64,000 nt of DNA, taken from assembly GCA_938014215.1 (NCBI GenBank), contig CALLRW010000032.1:1-64000 (forward strand), in the 5' to 3' direction. The translations under genes and the position numbers were made by a program. The notes beneath the pieces are model-generated. The model saw nothing but the letters and a program-made list of their open reading frames with translations. It was not told the DNA's origin and searched no databases. The stretch's first letter is position 1; every line of letters starts with the position of its first letter. The stretch is from an uncultured Alistipes sp. (lineage in GTDB: Bacteria; Bacteroidota; Bacteroidia; Bacteroidales; Rikenellaceae). Positions 1 to 8,500 of this stretch are shown here, piece after piece.

Positions 1-25
1 AAAGTTGTTCCTTTGTCAACACCAT

Positions 26-87
26 AAGTCTACTCTTTTTTAGTTTTTGTTGGTTTGCCTCTACAAATCTAAAAAATCTGTAGACTT
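26..87. repeat. Imperfect inverted repeat at the window edge
   Basis: AAGTCTAC at 26-33 is matched by its reverse complement at 80-87. The similarity continues inward as a T-run on one arm and an A-run on the other. It overlaps the doubtful 5' end of the DUF2958 frame. It could be a protein-binding site of the element or a relic of rearrangement; nothing in the window decides which. Confidence 0.4.
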
Positions 88-469
88 TTTTATTTATTCC
101 TCCCTAGACACACTATTTGGAACAGTATCGAAACTGTTGACCGAGGAGATCATCTCCCAATTCGAGGCCCATCCCATCGGGTCCCAGGACGGAAAAGGAC
201 TCAATGCCGAAGTTCTTGTCAAATACTTCAACCCCTGCGGCCGCGGGACATGGCTTATCACCGAGGCCGAACGCGAAGGCGAAGACTGGCGTCTCTACGG
301 TTATTGCCATATTTTCGAATGGGAGTGGGGCTATCTGTTGCTCTCGGAGCTGGAATCACTGCGGCTGCCCTTCGGATTAGGCGTCGAACGCGACCTTTAT
401 ACCGACGGGAAATACCTCCGGGATTTCCTCTCCGAAGAGGAGATCCGGCAGTTGGAGGCGTTGGGCTGA
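47..469 (+). CDS. DUF2958 family protein, unusual 5' end
   Basis: A small cytosolic protein of the DUF2958 family, whose function is unknown; members are frequent on Bacteroidales integrative and conjugative elements. The recognisable domain begins near residue 29 and carries the blocks GSQDGKG, FNPCGRGTW, FEWEWGYLLLSELES and LPFGLGVERD through to the C-terminus. No ATG is in frame. The frame opens with TTG at 47 and a second TTG at 137 lies where the family's own start would fall. The 28 residues before the domain do not resemble the family, so either 137 is the start or the 5' end has been rearranged. It converges on the HTH gene ending at 507, with a shared hairpin between. Its place beside an integrase suggests element cargo. 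Confidence 0.72.
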   Translation: MLVCLYKSKKSVDFFIYSSLDTLFGTVSKLLTEEIISQFEAHPIGSQDGKGLNAEVLVKYFNPCGRGTWLITEAEREGEDWRLYGYCHIFEWEWGYLLLSELESLRLPFGLGVERDLYTDGKYLRDFLSEEEIRQLEALG

Positions 470-476
470 AAAAACA

Positions 477-501
477 GGAGCAACGGGCCGCCCGTTGCTC
501 C
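477..501 (-). terminator. Hairpin terminator between convergent genes
   Basis: A perfect 11-bp stem (GGAGCAACGGG with its complement) around a 3-nt loop sits between the convergent DUF2958 and HTH genes. Read on the minus strand it is followed by a run of six T, a normal rho-independent terminator for the HTH genes. On the plus strand the T tract is weaker. Confidence 0.75.
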
Positions 502-506
502 TTGTC

Positions 507-806
507 TTATCGCTGAATTGGTTTGACGAGATTCTTTTCGAGAATCTTCGCAATCTCGGACATCGGGTAGAGAAACTTCCCGCCGAGGACCGTGTAGGGG
601 ATAATCCGCTCATCGCGGTAGGTCTGCAGCGACCGTTGGCTCAACCCGAAGAGGTTCCGCACCTCCTCGCTGGTGAGGTAGCTCTCCGCATTAAGATGTC
701 CGGGCAGGGTCTCAATCATCGCCTCAATTCGGTCGAGCGCCGCCAGCGCCTTCTCCTGAAGCTCCCTGTACTCCGGAGATTTCCGCGTAATCCACTCTTC
801 CATCAT
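507..806 (-). CDS. Excisionase-like helix-turn-helix protein (second of pair)
   Basis: A 99-residue DNA-binding protein of the HTH_17/excisionase type carried by Bacteroidales mobile elements. An N-terminal helical stretch (residues 1-40) precedes a winged-helix/MerR-like motif: YLTSEEVRNLFGLSQRSLQ at about 43-61, then the wing VLGGKFLYPMSEI. It starts with ATGATG, overlapping the stop of the preceding HTH gene by 4 bp, so the two are translationally coupled. Likely roles are directing excision with the integrase or regulating element genes; the sequence does not tell which. A hairpin terminator follows. Confidence 0.85.
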   Translation of the reverse strand: MMEEWITRKSPEYRELQEKALAALDRIEAMIETLPGHLNAESYLTSEEVRNLFGLSQRSLQTYRDERIIPYTVLGGKFLYPMSEIAKILEKNLVKPIQR

Positions 807-1090
807 GCCCGGGATTTGACCAGGTTGGCATCGAGGATGCGTTGGATGTCACGCTCGCGGAAATAGACCTTGTTGCCGATCATCGAGTAGGGGATCTTCC
901 GCTGCCGCCGGTAGTATTGCAGCACCCGTTTCGAGACGCGCAGCATGCCGCATACCTCCTCCTGGGTCAGCCAGCCTCCGGGTTTACGAGGCATGGTCTT
1001 CGTGGCCAGGTGGGTTGCCCGGATCTGAATCCGGTTGACGATCGCCTTCAGCTCCTCGAAGGCGGCCGCCTCAATCAGTTTACATTCCAT
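803..1090 (-). CDS. Excisionase-like helix-turn-helix protein (first of pair)
   Basis: A 95-residue HTH_17-type protein, paralogous to its downstream neighbour: helical N-terminus, then WLTQEEVCGMLRVSKRVLQ (about 40-58), YYRRQRKIPYSMIG and the wing KVYFRERDIQRIL. It lies 116 bp downstream of the integrase gene on the same strand. The bases directly upstream of its ATG read GGTGTACT on the coding strand, the core of a motif that also lies directly before the integrase ATG, which suggests common control. Paired HTH genes beside a tyrosine recombinase are typical of Bacteroidales integrative elements, where they act as recombination directionality or regulatory factors. Confidence 0.85.
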   Translation of the reverse strand: MECKLIEAAAFEELKAIVNRIQIRATHLATKTMPRKPGGWLTQEEVCGMLRVSKRVLQYYRRQRKIPYSMIGNKVYFRERDIQRILDANLVKSRA

Positions 1091-1206
1091 AGTACACCTT
1101 TTTTATTTACAGGGGCTCCGGTTCCCGGAACCCGCCCGCAAAATAGGGCGGAATTCCGGAAAAGGTGCCGAGTGTCCTTTGCAGGCCTCGCATGTCCGAC
1201 ATCGGG

Positions 1207-2424
1207 CTACAACGCCATGTTCTCGGCGACGACCTCCATGTCGCGCATGATCGACGAGTCGAGGACCTTCGCATAGCGGCGCGTCATGTTGACGTTGGCA
1301 TGACCGAGCATCTTGGCGACGTTATCAATCGTGGCGCCGCTGGCCAGCGTCAGGGTTGCAAACGTATGGCGCGCGCAATGCGTCGAGAGATTCTTGCGTA
1401 TGCCGCAGATGTCGGCCAGCTCCTTCAAGTAGGAGTTCATCTTTTGGTTGCTGCATACGGGGAGCAGCACGCCGTGCGTCTGGCAGTAGGGGTGGTCCCT
1501 GTAGCGGTCGATAATCTTTTGCGCCTCATCGAGCAGTGGAATGTTGCACATGTTCTTGGTCTTCTGCCGCGCCTTGCGAATCCAGATTTTGCCGTGGATG
1601 TCCGCCACCAGATGCTCGGGTTTGAGTTGTTGCACGTCCATAAAGGCGAGCCCCGTCAGACAACAGAAACAGAAGATGTCGCGAACCTGTGCCAGTCGCG
1701 TGATGGTGATCTCCTTGTTGAGCAGCACCTTCAGCTCCTGTTTCTCGAGAAACTCGCGTTCGACCGGCTCGAAATGGAAGTGAACCTGGGCAAAGGGATC
1801 CTTTTTCATCCAACCTTTGGCCAGCGCAATGCGGATAATCTTCTTGAAGTTCAGCAGATACTTGGTGGTCGTGTTGTGGCAGCACCGCCGAACCGTCCTC
1901 AGGTAGAAATCATAGTCCTCGACGAACTGGTGCGTAATCTCATCCAAATAGCAGTCCTCCTTTTTGTAGGTCGTGCGCAGGAACGCCTCGGTCAGCCGCA
2001 GCGAGGTTTCGTAGCGGATCACCGTTCCCGGAGCGAGGCTGATTCCCGACAGTGCCCTGCACTTTTCGTTGTGGGCGCGGAAGACCTCCATCAGCGTGTG
2101 ACGGTCCGACTGCTCCTTGCCCAGATAGCGGTTCAGTATGATTTGGGCGGAGACCTCTTTCTTGTCGAGTTCGAGGTCCCTTTGAATCCGCAGAATGTTG
2201 GCGGAAATGGCGTCCAGGTATAGGTTCAAATCCTTTCCGCCGCGGCTTTTTTCGTTGGCTTTTCCTTTTGCCGAGTTCCAGGCGTGCGGCTCGATGAAGC
2301 GTTTGATCGAGGCGTCAGCACGTTCTCCGTTGATTGTCAGACGCATAAACACGGGAGCTTTGCCTTTTTTGTTGGTCTTGTCCCGCCGAATGTAAAACAA
2401 CAGTCCGAATGTTGTCCTTTCCAT
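1207..2424 (-). CDS. Tyrosine recombinase / integrase (IntDOT-like)
   Basis: A site-specific recombinase of 405 residues that integrates and excises the element on the left of the window. It has an N-terminal arm-binding domain (about 1-100), a SAM-like core-binding domain (about 110-215) and a C-terminal catalytic domain. Catalytic residues seen are H349 and R352 (HCARHTF), H375 (LGH) and the nucleophile Y384 (TRRYAKV), with the beta-strand lysine in RKARQK. The first arginine of the usual pentad is not obvious: the box reads TGLAFMDV. IntDOT of the Bacteroides CTnDOT family also lacks this arginine. Length is normal. Start ATG at 2424 is directly preceded by a GGTGTACTT motif. Two HTH genes follow on the same strand. 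Confidence 0.93.
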   Translation of the reverse strand: MERTTFGLLFYIRRDKTNKKGKAPVFMRLTINGERADASIKRFIEPHAWNSAKGKANEKSRGGKDLNLYLDAISANILRIQRDLELDKKEVSAQIILNRYLGKEQSDRHTLMEVFRAHNEKCRALSGISLAPGTVIRYETSLRLTEAFLRTTYKKEDCYLDEITHQFVEDYDFYLRTVRRCCHNTTTKYLLNFKKIIRIALAKGWMKKDPFAQVHFHFEPVEREFLEKQELKVLLNKEITITRLAQVRDIFCFCCLTGLAFMDVQQLKPEHLVADIHGKIWIRKARQKTKNMCNIPLLDEAQKIIDRYRDHPYCQTHGVLLPVCSNQKMNSYLKELADICGIRKNLSTHCARHTFATLTLASGATIDNVAKMLGHANVNMTRRYAKVLDSSIMRDMEVVAENMAL

Positions 2425-2438
2425 AAGTACACCGAATT
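2425..2438 (-). promoter_or_regulatory. GGTGTACTT motif abutting the integrase start
   Basis: Coding-strand ATTCGGTGTACTT lies immediately before the integrase ATG. The same 13-mer occurs twice more, as the arms of the inverted repeat at 2523-2563, and its core GGTGTACT abuts the ATG of the HTH gene (about 1091-1098). Four copies within 1.5 kb mark a probable binding site for an element-encoded regulator or for integrase arm domains. Confidence 0.5.
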
Positions 2439-2522
2439 AAGGGTTACAAAATTAGTTTCCCAAGTGTCTCATGTCAAGAGGAAGACCGCTGCAAACAGGT
2501 GCAAACCAATCTGTTACGAGCA

Positions 2523-2563
2523 ATTCGGTGTACTTTTTCGGCCCGGAAAAAAGTACACCGAAT
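2523..2563. repeat. 16-bp perfect inverted repeat, candidate arm or att site
   Basis: ATTCGGTGTACTTTTT at 2523-2538 is repeated in perfect inverted form at 2548-2563 around a 9-bp GC-rich centre. It lies between the integrase gene and the 3' end of tRNA-Ala, where integrase arm sites or an attachment region would be expected. Neither strand shows a T-run typical of a simple terminator beyond the arms themselves. Confidence 0.55.
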
Positions 2564-2617
2564 AGGCCACAGGTAACCCGCTTTTCGATGCCTTTTTCTG
2601 CATTTCGGCCAAAACAA

Positions 2618-2650
2618 AAATCCCTGTAAATTCGTGATTTACAGGGATTT
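2618..2650 (-). terminator. Terminator of the tRNA-Ala gene
   Basis: Two perfect 14-bp arms (2618-2631 and 2637-2650) surround a 5-nt loop. Read on the minus strand the stem ends in a T-rich tract (TTTTTGTTTT). It lies 22 bp beyond the tRNA 3' end and is a standard intrinsic terminator. Confidence 0.85.
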
Positions 2651-2674
2651 GCAATCTTTTGCGTTGTTTCTTGG

Positions 2675-2749
<75 letters not shown>

Positions 2750-2967
2750 TTGCGGTTGCAAAGATAAGCGGATTTTTTAATTCCCACAAATTTTTCGAGA
2801 AAAAATGACACTTTTTTTTCAAAATCTGAACGATCAGAACGCAACCTGCTGGTTATGAATTGAATGCGATTTTTCGTTTTCGGAGCACCTTCGCAGCCCT
2901 CAGTCCCACTCCGGGCAGACGAGGATCTGCCCGGTGCCGCATCCGCATCCCTCGGGCCTCTGGAACA

Positions 2968-3849
2968 CTAATCGAACCGCAGCAACTCCTCGGGCAGTCG
3001 GGGCGTCGCCCCCTCGCACGTACAGACGTAGGCCGATACCGCAACGGCCCGGGCATGAGCCGTCGCCACGTCGCATCCGTGCAGCAGTGCGGCGCAGAAT
3101 CCCGCCGTGAACGAATCGCCGGCCCCGACCGTATCCGCAACCCGGACCTTCGGCGTTGCAAGATCCGACACGCCGCCTTCGTAGAAGACCTGGCTGCCGC
3201 GGCTGCCGCAGGTCAGGATCGTGGCCTGCAGCCCGTAGTCACGCCGCAGCCGTTCGGCCACCTCCCGGATGTCGCGTGTCCCCATGCCGAGCATGTCGGA
3301 GACGACAAGCGCCTCTTCGTCGTTAATCTTCAGAATGTTGCATCGACGGAACGATTCCGTGACGACCTCCCGGTCGTAAAAATTCTGGCGCAGGTTGATG
3401 TCGAAGATCCGCAGCGCCTCCTTCGGGGCCTCGTCGAGAAATGCCGCAATCGTGCGCCGAGACTCCGCGCTGCGCTGGGCCAGCGATCCGAAGCAGATGC
3501 AGCGGGCCTCGCGGGCCAGCTGACGCAGCCCTTCCGTGAAGGGGATATGGTCCCACGCTACACCGGTGAGGATGTTGTACTGCGGGATGCCCTCCCCGTC
3601 GAGCGTCACCTCCACGCGCCCCGTCGGGTAGTCTACCCGTGTGAGTTCGGCCTGCAGCCCCCGTTCGGTGAAGTTGCGGAGAATCTCCTCGCCGTCCGCA
3701 TCGCGGCCTATGGCGCTGACGGCGCGGGCGTCGTAGCCGAATTGGGCCATGTGCCAGGCAAAGTTGGCCGGGGCGCCTCCGATCTTGCGCCCTTCGGGAA
3801 GCATGTCCCAGAGCACTTCGCCCAGACCGATGATGTAGTCGTGTTTCAT
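2968..3849 (-). CDS. PfkB-family carbohydrate kinase (fructokinase-like)
   Basis: A cytosolic ATP-dependent sugar kinase of the ribokinase/PfkB family, about 293 residues, probably phosphorylating fructose or a related ketose or sugar acid. The N-terminal signature is IGGAPANFAWHMAQFG (from about residue 23). The C-terminal signature is DTVGAGDSFTAGF (from about 239), whose second Asp is the catalytic base. The ATG at 3849 is chosen because MKHDYIIGLGEVLWDM aligns with family N-termini; the frame extends upstream but that part is unlike the family. It lies downstream of korAB on the same strand beyond a hairpin. The substrate cannot be fixed from sequence. Confidence 0.88.
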   Translation of the reverse strand: MKHDYIIGLGEVLWDMLPEGRKIGGAPANFAWHMAQFGYDARAVSAIGRDADGEEILRNFTERGLQAELTRVDYPTGRVEVTLDGEGIPQYNILTGVAWDHIPFTEGLRQLAREARCICFGSLAQRSAESRRTIAAFLDEAPKEALRIFDINLRQNFYDREVVTESFRRCNILKINDEEALVVSDMLGMGTRDIREVAERLRRDYGLQATILTCGSRGSQVFYEGGVSDLATPKVRVADTVGAGDSFTAGFCAALLHGCDVATAHARAVAVSAYVCTCEGATPRLPEELLRFD

Positions 3850-3909
3850 ATCTGCCGATTCTGTTTCGTTCTTGGTTTGCCGTGTTGCTGCGGCATGCCC
3901 GGCTTTCGA

Positions 3910-3953
3910 ACAACGGCCGGATTCTCCGCGCATGAGGGGAATCCGGCCGGTTG
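3910..3953 (-). terminator. Hairpin after korB
   Basis: A long, nearly perfect stem (CAACGGCCGGATTC with its complement, 17-18 bp arms) lies between korB and the pfkB-type gene. On the minus strand it is followed by TTGTTCG only, a modest T tract, so it may be a leaky terminator allowing partial read-through into the kinase gene. Confidence 0.55.
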
Positions 3954-3980
3954 TCTGTTGTTGTTTCGGATGCTGCGGGG

Positions 3981-5012
3981 TTATTCAACCTCCCAGGTAG
4001 CGCCCGAATGGAGCAGGTCGTCCACACAGTGGATCTTGCTCGATGCCTTCACCTGCTCGACCTGCCGCTCGACGGCCTGGTCGTAGACCGTGTCGTCCTC
4101 CACGGCGCGGATCACGCCCAGTGCCACCGGGTAGTCGGGGTACTTCATGGCGGCCAGCATCATGTGCAGCGTCGTGTCGCGTTCGTGGGCGTCGTGCGTC
4201 AGCACGTCGTCGAGCGTGTAGCCGTCCTGGCCCACCGTGACGACCTTCAGTTTCATGTTCTCGAAGACCAGACCCTTCTCCTTGTTGGCGCCGAAGAGCA
4301 TCTTCTCGCCGTGGCGCAGCACCACCGTGTGTTCGGCACGCGTGGCCTTGTCACCGGCATAGGCGGCATGGGTCTTGTCGTTGAAGATCACGCAGTTCTG
4401 CAGCGCCTCGACCACCGACATGCCCTTGTGCTTGGCGGCGGCCACGAAGCACTCCTTCGAGAGCTGCACCTCCATGTCGACCGTGCGGGCAAAGAACGTG
4501 CCCTTGGCGCCGATGACCAGTTCGCCGGGGTTGAAGGGTTTCTCGACCGTTCCGTAGGGCGACGTCTTGGTGATCTTTCCCAGCTTCGAGGTGGGGGAGT
4601 ACTGGCCCTTGGTCAGGCCGTAGATCTCGTTGTTGAAGAGGATGACGTTCAGGTCGACGTTGCGGCGGATGGCGTGGATGAAGTGGTTGCCGCCGATGGC
4701 CAGCGAGTCGCCGTCGCCGGTGGCGACCCAGACCGAGAGGCGGGGGTTTGCCACCTTGACGCCCGTTGCCACGGCATTGGCGCGTCCGTGTACGGAGTGG
4801 AAGCCGAAGGTCTTCATGTAGTAGATGAAGCGCGACGAGCAACCGATACCCGAGACGAAGGTAAAGAGGTTGTGGGGCGTGTCGAGCGCATCGGCCACTT
4901 CGGGCAGGGCGCGCTGCACGGCGTTGAGGATGGCGTGGTCGCCGCAACCCGGGCACCAGCGTACCTCCTGATCGCTTTTGAAATCCGCGGGGGTGTATTT
5001 GTAGTCTGCCAT
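3981..5012 (-). CDS. korB: 2-oxoacid:ferredoxin oxidoreductase subunit beta
   Basis: The thiamine diphosphate-binding beta subunit of a 2-oxoacid (probably 2-oxoglutarate):ferredoxin oxidoreductase, 343 residues, cytosolic. With KorA it would convert 2-oxoacid, CoA and oxidised ferredoxin to acyl-CoA, CO2 and reduced ferredoxin, a route anaerobic Bacteroidales use in the incomplete TCA cycle. Visible motifs are RWCPGCGDHAIL near the N-terminus, the ThDP/Mg site GDGDSLAIGGNHF (about residue 98) and NNEIYGLTKGQ. No 4Fe-4S ferredoxin domain is appended, as usual for the two-subunit type. It follows korA by 4 bp in one operon. Substrate choice rests on family, not on a diagnostic residue. Confidence 0.92.
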   Translation of the reverse strand: MADYKYTPADFKSDQEVRWCPGCGDHAILNAVQRALPEVADALDTPHNLFTFVSGIGCSSRFIYYMKTFGFHSVHGRANAVATGVKVANPRLSVWVATGDGDSLAIGGNHFIHAIRRNVDLNVILFNNEIYGLTKGQYSPTSKLGKITKTSPYGTVEKPFNPGELVIGAKGTFFARTVDMEVQLSKECFVAAAKHKGMSVVEALQNCVIFNDKTHAAYAGDKATRAEHTVVLRHGEKMLFGANKEKGLVFENMKLKVVTVGQDGYTLDDVLTHDAHERDTTLHMMLAAMKYPDYPVALGVIRAVEDDTVYDQAVERQVEQVKASSKIHCVDDLLHSGATWEVE

Positions 5013-5016
5013 GGCG

Positions 5017-6861
5017 TTATTTCAGTAAGGATTCGAATTTTTCTTTCAGCTCGACCACCGTGAAGGGTTGGCCTTCGCACTTGTTGTACTGTTCGTAGTG
5101 GAACTCCTGGAAGTTCTGACGCAGGTAGTTGGCAAACTGGCCTTCGTTGAGTTCGCAGACGACGATCCGGCGGAAGCGCTTGAAGATTTCGCGCACGCCG
5201 TGCGGCAGCGGGTTGATGTAGTTGAAGTGGCACAGCGAGACCTTGTGGCCTTCGCGGCGCATTTCGTCGACGGCATTCTGGAGATGTCCGCGCGTACCGC
5301 CCCAACCGACGACGAGCAGTTCGCCCTCTTCGTCGCCCCAGACCTTCTGTACGGGGATATCGTCGACCACCCGGGCCACCTTTGCGGCGCGCGTGTCGAC
5401 CATCTTCTGGTGGTTGGCCGGGTCGTGGGAGATGCTGCCCTTGACGGCATCCTTCTCCAGACCGCCCACGCGGTGTTCCAGACCGACCTTGCCGGGGAAT
5501 GCCCAGCCGCGGGCCAGCTTTTCGTTGCGCACGTAGGGCATGAAGCCGCCCTCGGGCGCCTTGTCGACGATCGGCGGGCAGATCGTCGGATAGTCCTTCA
5601 TCGAGGGGATGCGCCACGGTTCGGAGCCGTTGGCGATGAATCCGTCGGTGAGCAGCACCACGGGGGTCATGTGCTCCATGGCCAGACGTCCGGCCTCGAA
5701 GGCGTAGTGGAAGCAGTCGCTGGGCGACGAGGCGGCCACGACGATCACGGGGCACTCGCCGTTACGTCCGTAGAGGGCCTGAGCCAGGTCGCTCTGTTCG
5801 GTTTTGGTGGGCAGACCCGTCGAGGGGCCGCCGCGCTGAACGTCGACCACCACGAGCGGAAGTTCGGTCATGACGGCCAGACCCAGCGCTTCGCTCTTGA
5901 GCGAGAGACCCGGGCCCGAGGTCGTAGTCACGGCGAAGTTGCCGGCGAAGGCGGCGCCGATGGCGGTGCAGATGCCGGCGATTTCGTCCTCGGCCTGTAC
6001 GGTCTTCACGCCGAGGTCCTTGCGTTTGGCCAGCTCCTCGAGGATGACCGTCGCGGGGGTGATGGGGTACGAACCGCAGAAGAGCGGCAGTCCGGCCTTT
6101 TCGGCGGCGGCGCAGAGACCCCATGCCGTAGCGACGTTGCCGCTGATCGAGCGGTAGGTTCCCTTTTCGCGCACGGCGGGTGCCACGGTGTAGTTGTTGG
6201 CGAACTGGTGGGTATTTGCGGCGTAGTTGTATCCGGCCTTGATGGCGATCTTGTTGGCCTCGGCCACGGCGGGATTCTTCTTGGCGAATTTCGTGTCGAG
6301 ATAGCGCAGGGCGTAATCCTCCGGGCGGTCGAAGAGCCAGAAGCAGATGCCCAGAGCGAACATGTTCTTGCACTTGACGATGGCCTTGTTGTCCAGACCG
6401 GTCTCCTTGAGGGCCTCACGGGTCATGGAGGTGATGTCGGGCACGACGACGTTGTATTCGTCGAGTTTGAGTTCGGCCAGGGGGTCGAGGGTTGCGAATC
6501 CGGCCTTTTTGAGGTGCTCTTCGGTGATCGAGTCGCCGTCGATGATGACCGTAGCGCCGGGTTTGAGCCATTTGCGGTTGGCCTTCAGGGCGGCGGGATT
6601 CATCGCCACGAGGACATCGCAGTAGTCACCGGGGTTGATCTCGCGGTGATCGCCGAAGTGTACCTGGAAGCCGGAGACACCGGCTACGGTACCCTGCGGG
6701 GCTCGGATTTCGGCGGGGTAGTCGGGGAAGGTCGAGATTCCGTTGCCCAGCAGTGCCGAGGTGTCGGAAAAGAGCGTACCCGTGAGCTGCATTCCGTCGC
6801 CGGAGTCTCCGGAGAACCGGATGACCACATCCTGCAGCTCCCTCACTTTGGTTTGTTCCAT
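5017..6861 (-). CDS. korA: 2-oxoacid:ferredoxin oxidoreductase subunit alpha (gamma-alpha fusion)
   Basis: The large subunit of the KorAB enzyme, 614 residues. The N-terminal third is the gamma (CoA-binding) domain (FSGDSGDGMQLTG, then DYPAEIRAPQGTVAGVSGFQ). The middle and C-terminal parts are the alpha pyrimidine-binding domain (GSYPITPAT, AEDEIAG, TTTSGPGLSLKSEALGLAV) and the domain II fold. This gamma-alpha fusion is the normal layout in Bacteroidota. ATG at 6861 is preferred because MEQTKVRELQDVVIRFSGDSGDG matches family starts. A TATATTTG -7 box at 6904-6911 lies about 43 bp upstream. korB follows 4 bp downstream. Confidence 0.92.
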   Translation of the reverse strand: MEQTKVRELQDVVIRFSGDSGDGMQLTGTLFSDTSALLGNGISTFPDYPAEIRAPQGTVAGVSGFQVHFGDHREINPGDYCDVLVAMNPAALKANRKWLKPGATVIIDGDSITEEHLKKAGFATLDPLAELKLDEYNVVVPDITSMTREALKETGLDNKAIVKCKNMFALGICFWLFDRPEDYALRYLDTKFAKKNPAVAEANKIAIKAGYNYAANTHQFANNYTVAPAVREKGTYRSISGNVATAWGLCAAAEKAGLPLFCGSYPITPATVILEELAKRKDLGVKTVQAEDEIAGICTAIGAAFAGNFAVTTTSGPGLSLKSEALGLAVMTELPLVVVDVQRGGPSTGLPTKTEQSDLAQALYGRNGECPVIVVAASSPSDCFHYAFEAGRLAMEHMTPVVLLTDGFIANGSEPWRIPSMKDYPTICPPIVDKAPEGGFMPYVRNEKLARGWAFPGKVGLEHRVGGLEKDAVKGSISHDPANHQKMVDTRAAKVARVVDDIPVQKVWGDEEGELLVVGWGGTRGHLQNAVDEMRREGHKVSLCHFNYINPLPHGVREIFKRFRRIVVCELNEGQFANYLRQNFQEFHYEQYNKCEGQPFTVVELKEKFESLLK

Positions 6862-6903
6862 GATGTTAGGTTTCAGATTAGTGTTACGGTGAACAAGTTT
6901 CGA

Positions 6904-6911
6904 CAAATATA
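6904..6911 (-). promoter_or_regulatory. -7 box for korAB
   Basis: TATATTTG on the minus strand fits the Bacteroidota TAnnTTTG consensus and lies 43 bp before the korA ATG. No clear TTTG -33 element is seen at the usual spacing. Confidence 0.6.
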
Positions 6912-7164
6912 TAAAATAAATCGGCAATACGCTCTTTTTTGGCGTGCTTTTTTAAGAATTTTCCGGCTTTTTTTATTCGCGCCCTGATGCTGATGGAGTT
7001 ATGAATCGTGATTCAAATCCTTTCCGGGGTTCGTTTTTGTTAGCAAAACGGCCGGAAATGGCTTTGATCCGAAAGATGTTGATTTATTAAAATTCTTAAT
7101 AATTTGGGCGTTTCGATGCGGTTCTCCGGGGGAATGGCCGTCTTCTCCGGCCGGTTCGGACAAA
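6912..7164. other. Intergenic region upstream of korA
   Basis: An AT-rich gap with no convincing gene on either strand. It holds the korA promoter at its left edge and the kduD terminator at its right edge. I see no repeat array or structured RNA in the remainder. Confidence 0.6.
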
Positions 7165-7194
7165 GAGGCCCTTCCCCCGGCGGGGAAGGGCCTC
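7165..7194 (-). terminator. Terminator after kduD
   Basis: A 13-bp stem (GAGGCCCTTCCCC with its complement) around a short loop lies 45 bp after the kduD stop. On the minus strand it is followed by a weak TTTG tract. Confidence 0.65.
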
Positions 7195-7238
7195 CTGTGC
7201 AGTGTTTTCGTCGACGCGGCGGCGCCGTGTGTCGAGGA

Positions 7239-8033
<795 letters not shown>

Positions 8034-8139
8034 GATTGTATAAGGGTTTTGGTTGATGATTTTGTGTTGCGGTTTTTCGGGGCCTGGCGGACTGATTCAG
8101 CGGGCTTCCGGCGTGACCCCGGATCCGGTTGGCGGTCGG

Positions 8140-8483
8140 ATCGGCAGTTCGTCCCCGAGTCCCTCCGGGCCTTCCGGATGTTTCCCGGCTTGCCTCAGGT
8201 CTCTCTGGTCTCTGAGTCCCTCCGGCCCTCTTCGAAATTTCTCCGGCCTCCGAATCTCTCCGGCCCTCCTGAGCCTCTCTTGCCCTTGAGCCTCACTGGC
8301 TCCCGAGTCTTTCCAGCCCCCGGGTCTCTCCGGTCCTCCTGCTGAGCCTTGCCGGCCCTCCTGCTGAGCATTTCCGGTCCTCCTGCTGAGCCTCTCCGGC
8401 CCTCCTGCTGAGCCTCTCCGGTCCTCTTGCTGAGCCTCTCCGGTCCTCTTGTTGAGCCTCTCCGATCCTCTTGCTGAGCTTCT
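8140..8483 (-). repeat. Tandem array 1: 22-bp unit downstream of kduI
   Basis: Seven consecutive 22-bp units begin at 8330, 8352, 8374, 8396, 8418, 8440 and 8462 (plus-strand unit CCGGTCCTCCTGCTGAGC plus 4 nt), starting 18 bp past the kduI stop. Further from kduI (8140-8330) the same words recur in decayed form, so the array is best preserved near the gene. The unit is not a multiple of three and all frames are open, so it is not protein-coding. By hand count it is about 73 percent purine on the kduI sense strand. Confidence 0.9.
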
Positions 8484-8500
8484 CCGGCCCCCCTCCCGGA

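Noticed and set aside
2523..2563. Inverted repeat considered as insertion-sequence ends
   Set aside because: No transposase and no flanking target duplication; the arms match the motif before the integrase start instead.
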